A DNA stretch of 64,000 nt from NCBI GenBank assembly GCA_963841415.1, contig CAWJCN010000003.1, forward strand, positions 744,001-808,000. Reading direction: 5' to 3'. Each line of letters begins with the position of its first letter. Positions within the stretch are counted from its first letter, which is position 1. Origin of the DNA: DASUAS01 sp963841415 (lineage in GTDB: Bacteria; Actinomycetota; Acidimicrobiia; IMCC26256; DASPTH01). The notes under the pieces are model-generated. The model was not told the DNA's origin. It saw only the letters and a list, made by a program, of their open reading frames with translations, and did not search any database. The position numbers and the translations under genes were made by a program. Shown here in pieces: positions 44,388 to 52,951 of the stretch.

Positions 44388-45422
44388 TTGTCGTACCGCG
44401 TGATCCAATGGGCCACCGGCAACATCGGCGGCCGTGCGCTCGCCGCGTCGCTCGCGCATCCCGACCTCGAGGTCGTCGGCGTGCGGGTCTTCGGCGCGGA
44501 CAAGGTGGGAGTCGACATCGGCGAGCTCGCGGGCACCGGCACGGTCACCGGGATCGCTGCGACTGACGACGTCGACGCGCTCCTGGCGCTCGATGCCGAC
44601 TGCGTGCTCCACATGCCGAGTCGCCTCGACCTCGACGAGCTGTGCCGTCTCCTCGCTTCGGGCAAGAACGTCGTCAGCACCTGCTCGGAGCTGCTCCACG
44701 CCCGGCGCGCCCTCCCCGCCGCGACGGTGGAACGGCTCGAAGCGGCTTGTGCCGACGGGGGCACCTCGCTGTTCGCGACGGGGAGCAGTCCCGGCTTCAT
44801 CAGCGAGGTGCTGCCGATCGCCCTGCTCGACCTCGAACGGTCGGTCGACCGCATCGTGATCGAGGAATTCGCCAACATGTCGCAGCGCCCGTCACCGAAG
44901 CTGCTCTTCGACGTGATGGGCTTCGGTCGCGAACCGGGTCCGGTCGACGCGAAGCGCGCGCAGCACATGCGCACGAACTTCGGGCCTCCGCTCGAAGCCT
45001 TGGCCGCTCGCGTCGGCATCCCGATCGACCGGGTCGACGCGCGGGCCGAGGTCGCCGCGACGACGCGCCCGATCACCATCGCCGCGGGCGACATCGGTGA
45101 GGGACGCGTGGCGGCGCAGCGCACGGTCGTCGCGGCCATGGACGGCGACCGCGAGCGCCTCGTGTTCCAGGCCACGTGGTACTGCACCGACGCGCTCGAC
45201 CACGACTGGGACCTCGGCGACACCGGCTGGCGGGTGACCATCGACGGCGATGCGCCGGTCAAGATCGACATCGGGTTCCGCACCCCGGTCGACCAGCTCG
45301 CGTCGGTCACGCCGGGGTTGACCGCGCACCCGGCGGTGAACGCGGTCGTCCCGGTGTGCGAGGCGCGTCCCGGACTGCTCACGAGCGAGGATCTCGGCGT
45401 GATCGTGCCTCGGTTGGCCTGA
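44388..45422 (+). CDS. NAD(P)-binding protein of the DapB-like dihydrodipicolinate reductase/amine dehydrogenase family (copy 1)
   Basis: 344 aa. Rossmann N-terminus YRVIQWATGNIGGRALAAS, GVRVFGADKVG, a CVLHMPSR strand and NVVSTCSELLH; the C-terminal half is an alpha/beta dimerisation region. A paralogue is at 60492. Such proteins are annotated as NAD(P)-dependent reductases of unknown substrate. Start taken as TTG 44388 because GAGGGGG lies just upstream. Confidence 0.8.
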   Translation: MSYRVIQWATGNIGGRALAASLAHPDLEVVGVRVFGADKVGVDIGELAGTGTVTGIAATDDVDALLALDADCVLHMPSRLDLDELCRLLASGKNVVSTCSELLHARRALPAATVERLEAACADGGTSLFATGSSPGFISEVLPIALLDLERSVDRIVIEEFANMSQRPSPKLLFDVMGFGREPGPVDAKRAQHMRTNFGPPLEALAARVGIPIDRVDARAEVAATTRPITIAAGDIGEGRVAAQRTVVAAMDGDRERLVFQATWYCTDALDHDWDLGDTGWRVTIDGDAPVKIDIGFRTPVDQLASVTPGLTAHPAVNAVVPVCEARPGLLTSEDLGVIVPRLA

Positions 45423-45424
45423 CC

Positions 45425-45459
45425 GCCCGGGTCGCGTCCAGGGGGAACGCGACCCGGGC
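45425..45459. terminator. Strong bidirectional terminator hairpin
   Basis: GCCCGGGTCGCGT (45425-45437) pairs perfectly with ACGCGACCCGGGC (45447-45459) around a 9-base loop. It lies exactly between the convergent genes ending at 45422 and 45471. The 13-bp GC stem without T-run is typical of actinobacterial terminators. Confidence 0.8.
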
Positions 45460-45470
45460 CGTCAGAGGGG

Positions 45471-46790
45471 TCAGCTGAGGTCGAGCTTGATCTCCCGCAC
45501 GTTCTTCTTGTTGCAGTCGAACGTGCCCGGCTTCGTCGGGTGCACGCGCACCAGCTTGCCGTTCTTCACCTGCGTGATCACGATGCAGTTCGGTGTGCTG
45601 TGGTTGCCGACGTCGCTCGGGCCCATGATCCCGTCGGCGTCGAACTTGGTCTCCTGCTTCAGCGCGTCCAGCAGCGACTGCCGCGACAGCGTTGCGCCGC
45701 CCGCCGTGGCCTTCGCCACCGCGTCCTCGAAGAGCAGTGCCGACAACCACGACGCCATGGCGTTGGAGTCCACCTGGTCGATGCCGCCGACCGCGGCGAC
45801 GAGCTTCTTCAACGTCGGGTTGCTCTGGTACTCGGTGTAGAAGGGCAGCGTGGTGATGACGCTCTGCGTCCCTTCGACGTCGGCTCCGCCGTTCTTCACG
45901 AAGTCGGCCGAGTAGCACGCCTGGGTGCAGCCCCACACCTTCACCGATGTGACGCCCTGCAGGTTCGCTTCCTTGCGCAGCCCGAGCATCTTGTCGCTGC
46001 CGCTGTAGGCGAAGTTCGAATTGTTGTCCTTGATCGCCTGGATCACCGGCGTCAGCGCGCTCTCGGGATCGCGCTGGAAGACGTCGTAGAAGCCCTCTCC
46101 GTCCTTCTTGATCCCGAGGTCGACCGCGGCCTCGTACCACGGCAGGAGCCCGTTCTTCGTCGATTTGAGATCGGCCGGCGCCAGGAACACGCCGTGCAGG
46201 TCCTTGTTCTTCGACAGGTAGTACCGGTAGTCACCCTGCGGTGCGAGGTACGTCTGCGGGTGTTGGTCCTTCGTCTGGCAGTACGGGCCCCGGCCGTTGA
46301 TCGCGAAGCTGACCGGTGCGCACTGCTGGGCCGCGTCGAGCGCGATGCCGGGCATGTCGGGCAGGCCGATCGCGGCACCGGCCTTGTTCTTGCACGCGGT
46401 CATGTCGTCGACGTTGCTCATGAACAGCGCCTCCCCGCCGACCATCGCGAAGTCGTTCGCGCACGCCTTGATGATGGCGTTGCGAGTCTCGTTCGGGTTC
46501 AATTTCGAGTCGATGAAGTCGATGGCGACCTTCCGGCCCGCGATGCCCCCTGCCTTGTTCACGACCTTGGCCCACGCCCGCATGGAGTCGACCGACTTCT
46601 GGAAGAGCCCCGGCTGCACCGACGTGTCGACGTCGGCGATGACGGCGAGGCGGATCTCCGAGTCGGAGATCCCGACGTCGTCGGCCTTGGGCTTGCTCTG
46701 GGCCCCGGCCGATACGGTGCTCACCGTGGCCAGCCCGAACGAGATGGTGGAGACCGCGAGCGCCGCGGCCACGAAACGTGAGAGTCGCAC
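45471..46790 (-). CDS. ABC transporter substrate-binding protein (branched-chain amino acid/type I fold), secreted
   Basis: 439 aa. Starts RLSRFVAAALAVSTIS... with a classic signal peptide (basic n-region, ~20-residue hydrophobic core, cleavage after Ala in VSAGAQS), no lipobox Cys. Mature part has type I periplasmic-binding features: IRLAVIADVD, NKAGGIAGRKVAIDFID, and several Cys that may form disulfides (WGCTQACYS). GTG 46790 follows GGGGGGAACA. It probably captures an organic acid or steroid-like substrate outside the cell; the permease and ATPase genes are not in the window. Confidence 0.88.
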   Translation of the reverse strand: MRLSRFVAAALAVSTISFGLATVSTVSAGAQSKPKADDVGISDSEIRLAVIADVDTSVQPGLFQKSVDSMRAWAKVVNKAGGIAGRKVAIDFIDSKLNPNETRNAIIKACANDFAMVGGEALFMSNVDDMTACKNKAGAAIGLPDMPGIALDAAQQCAPVSFAINGRGPYCQTKDQHPQTYLAPQGDYRYYLSKNKDLHGVFLAPADLKSTKNGLLPWYEAAVDLGIKKDGEGFYDVFQRDPESALTPVIQAIKDNNSNFAYSGSDKMLGLRKEANLQGVTSVKVWGCTQACYSADFVKNGGADVEGTQSVITTLPFYTEYQSNPTLKKLVAAVGGIDQVDSNAMASWLSALLFEDAVAKATAGGATLSRQSLLDALKQETKFDADGIMGPSDVGNHSTPNCIVITQVKNGKLVRVHPTKPGTFDCNKKNVREIKLDLS

Positions 46791-46819
46791 TGTTCCCCCC
46801 GGTTTGTTGAACGACCGGT

Positions 46820-46838
46820 ACAATTTATCAGAAATATC
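46820..46838. promoter_or_regulatory. AT-rich island between divergent transporter and carboxyltransferase genes
   Basis: ACAATTTATCAGAAATATC lies in the 81-base gap between starts at 46790 (minus) and 46872 (plus). Likely holds the -10 regions of one or both genes. Confidence 0.4.
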
Positions 46839-46871
46839 GGCCGCCCGGGCATCGGGCTCTACGGTGTCCCG

Positions 46872-48392
46872 ATGAGCGACGAGCTCCACGCTGCGGCCGA
46901 GCGGGCGCTCCGGGGCAACCTCGAGAAGGAGGGGGCCAAGCTCGAGCGCCAGGGGAAGCTGTTCGTGCGCGACCGCCTCGCCCTCCTGCTCGACGAGGGG
47001 TCGTTCGTGGAGAGCGCCTTGCTGGCCAACGCCGCCGCGGGCGATCTCCCGGCCGACGGTGTCGTCACCGGGGTGGGCACCGTCGAGGGCCGGCCGGTGT
47101 GCGTGATGGCCAACGACCCGACGGTGAAGGCGGGATCGTGGGGCGCCCGGACCGTCGAGAAGATCGTGCGCATCACCGAGTATGCGCTGGAGCACGAGGT
47201 GCCGGTGTTCTGGCTCGTCGACTCGGCGGGCGCTCGTCTCACCGACCAGGTGGAGCTGTTCCCCGGCCGTCGCGGCGCCGGCCGGATCTTCTACAACCAG
47301 AATCGCTTGTCCGGTCGCGTGCCCCAGATCTGCTGCCTCTTCGGGCCGTCGGCTGCGGGTGGTGCCTACATCCCCGCGTTCTGCGACGTCGTGATCATGG
47401 TCGAGGGCAACGCATCGATGTACCTCGGATCACCGCGCATGGTGGAGATGGTGGTGGGGGAGCACACCACGCTCGAGGACATGGGCGGCGCGCGCATGCA
47501 CGCGACCGTGTCGGGCAGCGGCGACAACCTTGCGGTCGACGACGCCGACGCCATCACGCAGGCCCGCGCCTACTTCGGCTACATGCCGAGCAGCTGGCGC
47601 TCGGCCCTGCCCACGTATGCACCAGAAGGGCCGGCGGTGCCGCTCACCGCCGACGTGGTTCCTCCCGACGAGCACGTCGCGTTCGACATGCACGACCTGC
47701 TGGCCGGTGTGGTCGACGCCGACAGCTTCTTCGAGGTGAAGCCACTCTTCGCGCCCGAGGTGATCGTCGGATTCGGGTTGCTGGAGGGGAAGCCGATCGG
47801 CATCGTGGCGAGCAATCCGATGCACAAGGGTGGTGCGCTGTTCGTCGACTCGTCCGACAAGGCGGCCCGCTTCATCTGGTGCTGCGACGCGTTCGGCATC
47901 CCGCTCGTGTTCCTCGCCGACGTCCCCGGCTTCATGGTGGGCACCGAAGTCGAGCGCCAAGGCATCATCCGCCACGGCGCCAAGATGATCACCGCGGTGT
48001 CGGAAGCCACCGTGCCCAAGTTGTCGGTCATCGTGCGCAAGGCCTACGGCGCCGGCCTCTACGCCTTCGCCGGTCCCGCGTTCGCCCCTGACGCCTGCGT
48101 CGCGCTCCCGACCGCGCGCATCGCGGTCATGGGCCCGGAGGCGGCGATCAACGCGGTGTACGCGAACAAGATCGCGGCCATCGACGACCCGCGCGAGCGC
48201 GAGGAGTTCGTCGACGCACGGCGCGCCGAGTTCGCCGCCGACGTCGACCTCCTGCGGCTCGCGTCGGAGCTGGTGATCGACGCGGTCGTCGAGCCTGAAG
48301 ACCTCCGCGCCGACCTCGTCGCGCGGCTGGCGCTCGCGGGTGGCAAGGACCGCTCTTTCAGCGACAGGCTGCACGGAGTGCCGCCGGTCTGA
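46872..48392 (+). CDS. Acyl-CoA carboxyltransferase beta subunit (propionyl/methylcrotonyl-CoA carboxylase-like)
   Basis: 506 aa carboxyltransferase. N half: KLFVRDRLALLLDEGSF, LVDSAGARL, FGPSAAGGAYIPAFCD (oxyanion hole); C half: GFGLLEGKPIGIVASNP, FLADVPGFMVG, KAYGAGLYAFAGPAF. This is the acyl-CoA-binding half that moves carboxyl from biotin to propionyl-, acetyl- or methylcrotonyl-CoA. The biotin carboxylase partner is not in the window. ATG 46872 is divergent from the solute-binding protein. Confidence 0.92.
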   Translation: MSDELHAAAERALRGNLEKEGAKLERQGKLFVRDRLALLLDEGSFVESALLANAAAGDLPADGVVTGVGTVEGRPVCVMANDPTVKAGSWGARTVEKIVRITEYALEHEVPVFWLVDSAGARLTDQVELFPGRRGAGRIFYNQNRLSGRVPQICCLFGPSAAGGAYIPAFCDVVIMVEGNASMYLGSPRMVEMVVGEHTTLEDMGGARMHATVSGSGDNLAVDDADAITQARAYFGYMPSSWRSALPTYAPEGPAVPLTADVVPPDEHVAFDMHDLLAGVVDADSFFEVKPLFAPEVIVGFGLLEGKPIGIVASNPMHKGGALFVDSSDKAARFIWCCDAFGIPLVFLADVPGFMVGTEVERQGIIRHGAKMITAVSEATVPKLSVIVRKAYGAGLYAFAGPAFAPDACVALPTARIAVMGPEAAINAVYANKIAAIDDPREREEFVDARRAEFAADVDLLRLASELVIDAVVEPEDLRADLVARLALAGGKDRSFSDRLHGVPPV

Positions 48393-48415
48393 TCGGCAGA
48401 TCGGCGACACCGCTT

Positions 48416-48431
48416 GGATACGATATATTCA
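48416..48431 (+). promoter_or_regulatory. AT-rich island (ATACGATAT) upstream of P450 operon
   Basis: GGATACGATATATTCA, about 27 bases before ATG 48458, shares the exact 9-mer ATACGATAT with 33196-33204 upstream of the mutase gene. Likely -10 region or common operator at the head of the 48458-55814 operon. Confidence 0.45.
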
Positions 48432-48457
48432 CGCCTCGCCGAGGGAGCCCAGCGCGC

Positions 48458-49675
48458 ATGACGGCCACCGACGTCTACTACGACCCCTACGACTACGCGA
48501 TCGACGCCGATCCGTACCCGGTGTGGAAGCGGCTGCGCGACGAGGCGCCCGTGTACCACAACGAGAAGCTCGACTTCTGGGCGCTGAGCCGGTACGACGA
48601 CGTGCTCGACGGCCTGCTCGACACCGACACGTTCGTGTCGAGCCACGGGATCATGCTCGAGATCATCACCGACGAGCCGTACGGCATCCCGATGATGATC
48701 ATGATGGACCCGCCCGAGCACACGAAGCTCCGCAAGCTCGTGGCGCGGGCGTTCACGCCGCGGCGCATCGCCGACCTCGAAGCGAAGATCGCCTCGCTCG
48801 CACGCGACTTCCTCGACGACGTGGCCGGTGAGGACGAGTTCGACTACGTCGAGCACTTCGCCGGGCTGTTGCCGCCCACCGTGATCCTCTCGCTGGTTGG
48901 CTATCCGGAGGGCCACGCCAAGGAGTTCAAGGAGCTCACCGACCAGAGCCTGCACGTCGACGAAGGCACGACCAGCACGCACGGTCAGGCGAGGCGCGAC
49001 ATCCTGAACGAGAACGGCGAGATCAACAACGAGGCCTTCGCCATGATCCCCGAGCTCATGGAGATGCGGCGGAAGGATCCCCAAGACGACCTGCTGACCG
49101 GGTTGGTGCACACGGAGATCGAGGACGACGGCACGACCCGCAAGCTGACGCTCGAGGAGATCCTCGCGTTCATGCAACTGATCTCCTCGGCGGGCACCGA
49201 AACTGTGGCGCGGCTGCTCGGCTTCGGCGTCGTCACGCTCGAGCGCTTCCCCCAACAGCGACAGCTGCTGGTCGACGACCCGTCGCTCATGGGCAACGCG
49301 GTCGAGGAGCTCATGCGGTTCGAGGCACCGTCACCCACACAGTCGCGTTGGGTCGCGCGCGACGTCGAGTACCACGGCGTCACGATCCCGCGTGGCTCCA
49401 AGATCTCGCTGCTCAACGGGTCGGCCGACCGCGACGAACGACACTTCCCGAACCCCGACGTGTTCGACGTGCGGCGCGACATCGACCGGCAGCTCGCGTT
49501 CGGGTATGGCGCGCACTTCTGCATCGGTGCGGCCCTGGCCCGGATGGAGACGCGCGTCGCGCTCGCCGAGACGCTCGAGCGCTACCCGACGTGGGAGATC
49601 GACGAGTCGCGCCTCGAGTTCGTGCACACGGCCACCGTGCGCGGTTACGCATCGGTGCCGATGCGCGTCAAGTGA
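48458..49675 (+). CDS. Cytochrome P450
   Basis: 405 aa soluble P450. I-helix oxygen-binding SSAGTETVARL, ExxR in EELMRFEAP, heme loop FGYGAHFCIGAALAR with the thiolate Cys. No membrane anchor. First gene of an operon (P450, TauD, FadD17-like, TetR, mini-ORF A, P450, DUF35, mini-ORF B, thiolase). GGGAG precedes ATG 48458. Likely hydroxylates an alicyclic or isoprenoid substrate; electron donors are not identified here. Confidence 0.95.
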   Translation: MTATDVYYDPYDYAIDADPYPVWKRLRDEAPVYHNEKLDFWALSRYDDVLDGLLDTDTFVSSHGIMLEIITDEPYGIPMMIMMDPPEHTKLRKLVARAFTPRRIADLEAKIASLARDFLDDVAGEDEFDYVEHFAGLLPPTVILSLVGYPEGHAKEFKELTDQSLHVDEGTTSTHGQARRDILNENGEINNEAFAMIPELMEMRRKDPQDDLLTGLVHTEIEDDGTTRKLTLEEILAFMQLISSAGTETVARLLGFGVVTLERFPQQRQLLVDDPSLMGNAVEELMRFEAPSPTQSRWVARDVEYHGVTIPRGSKISLLNGSADRDERHFPNPDVFDVRRDIDRQLAFGYGAHFCIGAALARMETRVALAETLERYPTWEIDESRLEFVHTATVRGYASVPMRVK

Positions 49676-50514
49676 GCGCGACCACCTCGACGCTCCGAGT
49701 CGAGCCGCTGGCCGGTGCGATCGGCGCGGTGATCACGGGCGTCGACCTCGCCGCGCTCGACGACGACACCGTCGCCGAGATCCGCGCGGTCTGGCTCGAT
49801 CACCTGGTGGTCTTCTTCCGCGACCAGGTGCTCGATGCCGACGCGTACCTCGCCTTCGCGCGGCGTCTCGGTACACCGGTCGAGTACCCGTTCGTGCGTG
49901 GCATCGAGGGCTACCCCGAGATCGTCGAAGTGGCCAAGTTGCCGCACGAGACGGTCAACTTCGGCGGCATCTGGCACAGCGACACCGTGTACCTGGAGCA
50001 ACCGCCCATGGCGACGATGCTGCTCGCGCGAGAACTCCCTCCCTTCGGCGGCGACACGATGTTCGCCAACATGTACGCGGCGTACGACGCGCTCTCGCCC
50101 GGCCTCCAGCATGTGCTCGACGGCCTGCAGGCGGTCAACACGTCGGCGTTGGCCGACGTGTCGAAGACCCGCGAGGATCGCATCCGGGACCAGGGCGCCG
50201 ATGGCGACGAACAGCACTACGTGGCGGTGCACCCGGTGGTGCGCACGCACCCCGAGACCGGCCGGCGGGCGCTCTACGTGAACCCGGCCCACACCGCGTC
50301 GTTCGACGGCATGACCGAAGCGGAGAGCGGACCCATCCTCGACCACTTGTCTCGCCACTCCACGAGTGCGGAGCTCACGTGTCGCTTCCAGTGGGAGGTG
50401 GGGTCGATCGCGCTGTGGGACAACCGCTGCGCGATGCACAACCCGATCAACGACTACCACGGCTTCTCCCGGCGTATGCACCGCATCACGCTGGCGGGCG
50501 ATCGCCCCCGCTGA
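49672..50514 (+). CDS. TauD/TfdA family 2-oxoglutarate-dependent dioxygenase (copy 3)
   Basis: 280 aa from GTG 49672 (GTGA overlap with the P450). Start LRVEPLAGAIGAVITGVDLA, HxD in IWHSDTVYLE, GGDTMFANMYAAYDAL, and distal His-Arg in RRMHRITLAGD. It matches taurine dioxygenase-type enzymes well. Coupling to a P450 suggests a sequential oxidation, though the substrate is unknown. Confidence 0.92.
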   Translation: MSATTSTLRVEPLAGAIGAVITGVDLAALDDDTVAEIRAVWLDHLVVFFRDQVLDADAYLAFARRLGTPVEYPFVRGIEGYPEIVEVAKLPHETVNFGGIWHSDTVYLEQPPMATMLLARELPPFGGDTMFANMYAAYDALSPGLQHVLDGLQAVNTSALADVSKTREDRIRDQGADGDEQHYVAVHPVVRTHPETGRRALYVNPAHTASFDGMTEAESGPILDHLSRHSTSAELTCRFQWEVGSIALWDNRCAMHNPINDYHGFSRRMHRITLAGDRPR

Positions 50515-50580
50515 CGGCCCCGCCGAATCGGCCACTGCGGTTCCACACCCGTGTTGACGGCGGCGCCGGGCACCCGCAGA

Positions 50581-52233
50581 ATGCCCGCCGTGGACCCGCA
50601 GACCGCCGACGAGCTGTTCCTGCGCAACGCCGAGCGCGGCGACGTCGCCGCCAACTTCGAGGACCGGTCGTACTCGTGGCGGCAGCTGGCGGACGAGTCG
50701 CGCCGCCGCGCCGCGCTCTGGGATCGTCTTCGTGATCCTGACGCGCCACCCCACATCGGAGTGCTGCTCGACAACACCGCCGAATACCTGTTCTGGTTGG
50801 GTGCGGCCGCGATCACGCGCTCGGTGATCGTCGGGATCAACGCCACCTACCGGGGCGCCGAGCTCGCCCATCTCGTCGACCACACCGACTGCCAGCTGCT
50901 CGTGACCGGCGGCGCCCACGCGGAACTGCTCGCCGCCGCGCCGAGCCGGGTGCCCGCCGACCGCGTCCTCGTCACCGGCAGCGATGCGTACGCGGAAGTG
51001 CTGGCGGGCGCCGACGCGGTGGCGTCGTCGTCGGCATCGGCGGTGCGTGGGGCCGCCGAACCCGACGACCTCTACCTGCTCATCTTCACGTCGGGGTCGA
51101 CGGGGTTTCCCAAGGCGGTTCGGTGCACGCAGGGCCGCTTCGCCCGTACCGGCATCCACGTGAAGGGCGTGGCGCAGCTCGACGCTGGCTCCGCCGTCTA
51201 CGCGCCGCTCCCGTTCTTCCACTCGAGCTCGTTGTTCACCGGGTTGTCGAGCGCGCTCCAGGCCGAGGTCCCGTTCGGGACCCGGGCCAGGTTCTCGGCG
51301 TCGAGCACCATGCCCGACATCCGTCGGATGGGCGCGACGATGCTCGCCTACACGGGCAAGGTGCTCAACTACCTCCTCGCCGTGCCACCGTCGCCCGACG
51401 ACGCGACGACGCCGCTCGAGTTCGCCTTCGGCAACGAGGCCTCGGAAGCCGACATCCGGGAATTCTCCGCCCGCTTCCACTGCGCCGTGCGCGACAGCTA
51501 CGGGTCCACCGAGGGTCTCATCGTCATCCGGCGTGACGCGTCGATGCCGCCCGGCGCGCTCGGGAGCGCCGACGACAACATCCGGGTGTACGACCCTGAC
51601 ACCGGGTTCGAGTGCCCGCGCGCCGAGCTCGACGACGCCGGTCGCCTGCTCAACGGCGACGATGCGGTGGGGGAGATCGTCAACCTCGAACCCGCCGACA
51701 CGTTCGAGGGCTACTACCGCAACGAGGAAGCCAACGTCTCGAAGGTGCGCGACGGCATCTACTGGTCGGGCGATCTCGCGTACCGCGACGCCGGCGGTTG
51801 GTTCTTCTTCGCCGGTCGTTCCAACGAGTGGTTGCGGGTCGACGGCGAGAACTTCGCGGCCGCGCCGGTCGAACGTATCGCACTCCGGGCACCGGGCGTG
51901 CGTTCGGCGGCCGTGTACGCGGTGCCCGACGACCCGGTCGGCGACCGCGTGATGGTCGCGGTCGAGGTCGACGACCTCGACGCGTTCGACGTCGACCAGT
52001 TCGACGAATTCGTCCGCGCGCAGCCCGACCTGGGGTCGAAGTGGGTGCCCGCGTTCGTGCGGGTCACCGGCGAGCTCCCGAAGCTCGCGAGCATGAAGAT
52101 CGACAAGACCCGCCTGCGCCGCGAGGGCTGGGACGCGCCGGGCGTGAGCTGGAGACCCGGTCGTAACGAGGCGCTGCGCCCGGTCGCGCCCGCTGACCTC
52201 GCCGCCCTCGCGCACTTGCGGACCGGGGCATGA
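50581..52233 (+). CDS. Acyl-CoA synthetase, FadD17-like
   Basis: 550 aa AMP-forming ligase. LIFTSGSTGFPKAV, RDSYGSTEGLIVI, YWSGDLAYRDAGGWFFFAGR, WLRVDGENFAAAPVE, and a C-terminal Lys in ASMKIDKTRLRREG. The order and several blocks (PPHIGVLLDNT, FEGYYRNEEA) resemble mycobacterial FadD17, a side-chain CoA ligase of steroid catabolism. No good Shine-Dalgarno precedes ATG 50581; GTG 50551 and GTG 50590 are alternatives. Stop overlaps the TetR start (ATGA). Confidence 0.87.
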   Translation: MPAVDPQTADELFLRNAERGDVAANFEDRSYSWRQLADESRRRAALWDRLRDPDAPPHIGVLLDNTAEYLFWLGAAAITRSVIVGINATYRGAELAHLVDHTDCQLLVTGGAHAELLAAAPSRVPADRVLVTGSDAYAEVLAGADAVASSSASAVRGAAEPDDLYLLIFTSGSTGFPKAVRCTQGRFARTGIHVKGVAQLDAGSAVYAPLPFFHSSSLFTGLSSALQAEVPFGTRARFSASSTMPDIRRMGATMLAYTGKVLNYLLAVPPSPDDATTPLEFAFGNEASEADIREFSARFHCAVRDSYGSTEGLIVIRRDASMPPGALGSADDNIRVYDPDTGFECPRAELDDAGRLLNGDDAVGEIVNLEPADTFEGYYRNEEANVSKVRDGIYWSGDLAYRDAGGWFFFAGRSNEWLRVDGENFAAAPVERIALRAPGVRSAAVYAVPDDPVGDRVMVAVEVDDLDAFDVDQFDEFVRAQPDLGSKWVPAFVRVTGELPKLASMKIDKTRLRREGWDAPGVSWRPGRNEALRPVAPADLAALAHLRTGA

Positions 52234-52889
52234 CCGCGACCGCGAGCACCACGACGTTGAGTCGACGCCGGTCGTCGGCGCGCCGCGAGGACGGCCCCAC
52301 GTACCGAGCTCGCCGGGAGGAGATCGTCGCCGCCTCGGGGCGTGCCTTCCTGGCCAAGGGCTACCGCGCCACGTCGTTCCGAGACATCGCCGCGGCGGTG
52401 GGCGTCGATCGGGCGACCCTCTACTACTACTTCGAGAGCAAGCACGACCTCTTCCGCGCCGCCACCGGCGCGGCCGTCGCCCGCAACATCGCCGAAGCCG
52501 AGGAGATCGTGGCGGCCGACCTCCCCGCAGCCGACAAGGTCAACGAGATCCTGCGTCGTCTGCTCGACTCGTACACCGCCCGCGACTATCCGTACATGTT
52601 CATCTTCCTCCAGGAAGACGTGAACCAGATCTCCGAGGATCCCGATGATCCCTGGGCGCGGGAGATGAACGACTACAGCCGTCGCTACGAGCGCGCGATC
52701 ACCACCATCATCGCGGAGGGCGTGGGCCGCGGCGAGTTCTCGCTCGCGGGACCGCCGCACGTGCTCACCAAGGCGCTGATCGGCATGGCCAACTGGACCC
52801 ACCGGTGGTACCGGACCGACGGCGAGATGAGCGCGGCCGAGATCGCCGAGACCTTCGCCCACAGCTTCCTGCACGGGGTGACGCGATGA
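52230..52889 (+). CDS. TetR family transcriptional regulator
   Basis: 219 aa. After a basic N-tail the HTH reads EIVAASGRAFLAKGYRAT, FRDIAAAVGVDRATLYYYF, and the C-terminal domain has the TetR_C pattern with HRWYRTDGEMSAAEIAETF near the end. ATGA overlap with FadD17-like, and its own stop overlaps mini-ORF A. It probably regulates this operon from within. Confidence 0.93.
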   Translation: MTATASTTTLSRRRSSARREDGPTYRARREEIVAASGRAFLAKGYRATSFRDIAAAVGVDRATLYYYFESKHDLFRAATGAAVARNIAEAEEIVAADLPAADKVNEILRRLLDSYTARDYPYMFIFLQEDVNQISEDPDDPWAREMNDYSRRYERAITTIIAEGVGRGEFSLAGPPHVLTKALIGMANWTHRWYRTDGEMSAAEIAETFAHSFLHGVTR

Positions 52890-52951
52890 CGGCCGAGATG
52901 CAGCGGAGGCGTGGCCGGAGGCCGGGACGCCGGAGCGGAATCGACCGATGA
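52886..52951 (+). CDS. Element A mini-ORF, diverged copy (21 aa)
   Basis: ATG 52886 overlaps the TetR stop (ATGA) and its TGA overlaps the P450 ATG at 52948 (ATGA), so the ORF is coupled on both sides. The DNA is the same 63-bp element as at 26940-27128 but with one T lost in the hairpin loop (GGAT to GGA) and a different 5' end. The loss shifts the frame, so the peptide (starts MTAEMQRRRGR) matches only in its first half, whereas the stem GGCGT/ACGCC plus GGCC/GGCC (52908-52931) is intact. DNA or RNA structure may therefore be what is conserved. Confidence 0.6.
   Translation: MTAEMQRRRGRRPGRRSGIDR

Noticed and set aside
44388..45422. Homoserine or dihydrodipicolinate biosynthetic enzyme
   Set aside because: The Rossmann start is DapB-like but the catalytic motifs of lysine biosynthesis are not evident and the context is catabolic.
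49645..52215. Long minus-strand open frame opposite TauD and FadD17-like genes
   Set aside because: Low-complexity Arg/Val/His composition and no motifs; the plus-strand genes have clear catalytic residues.
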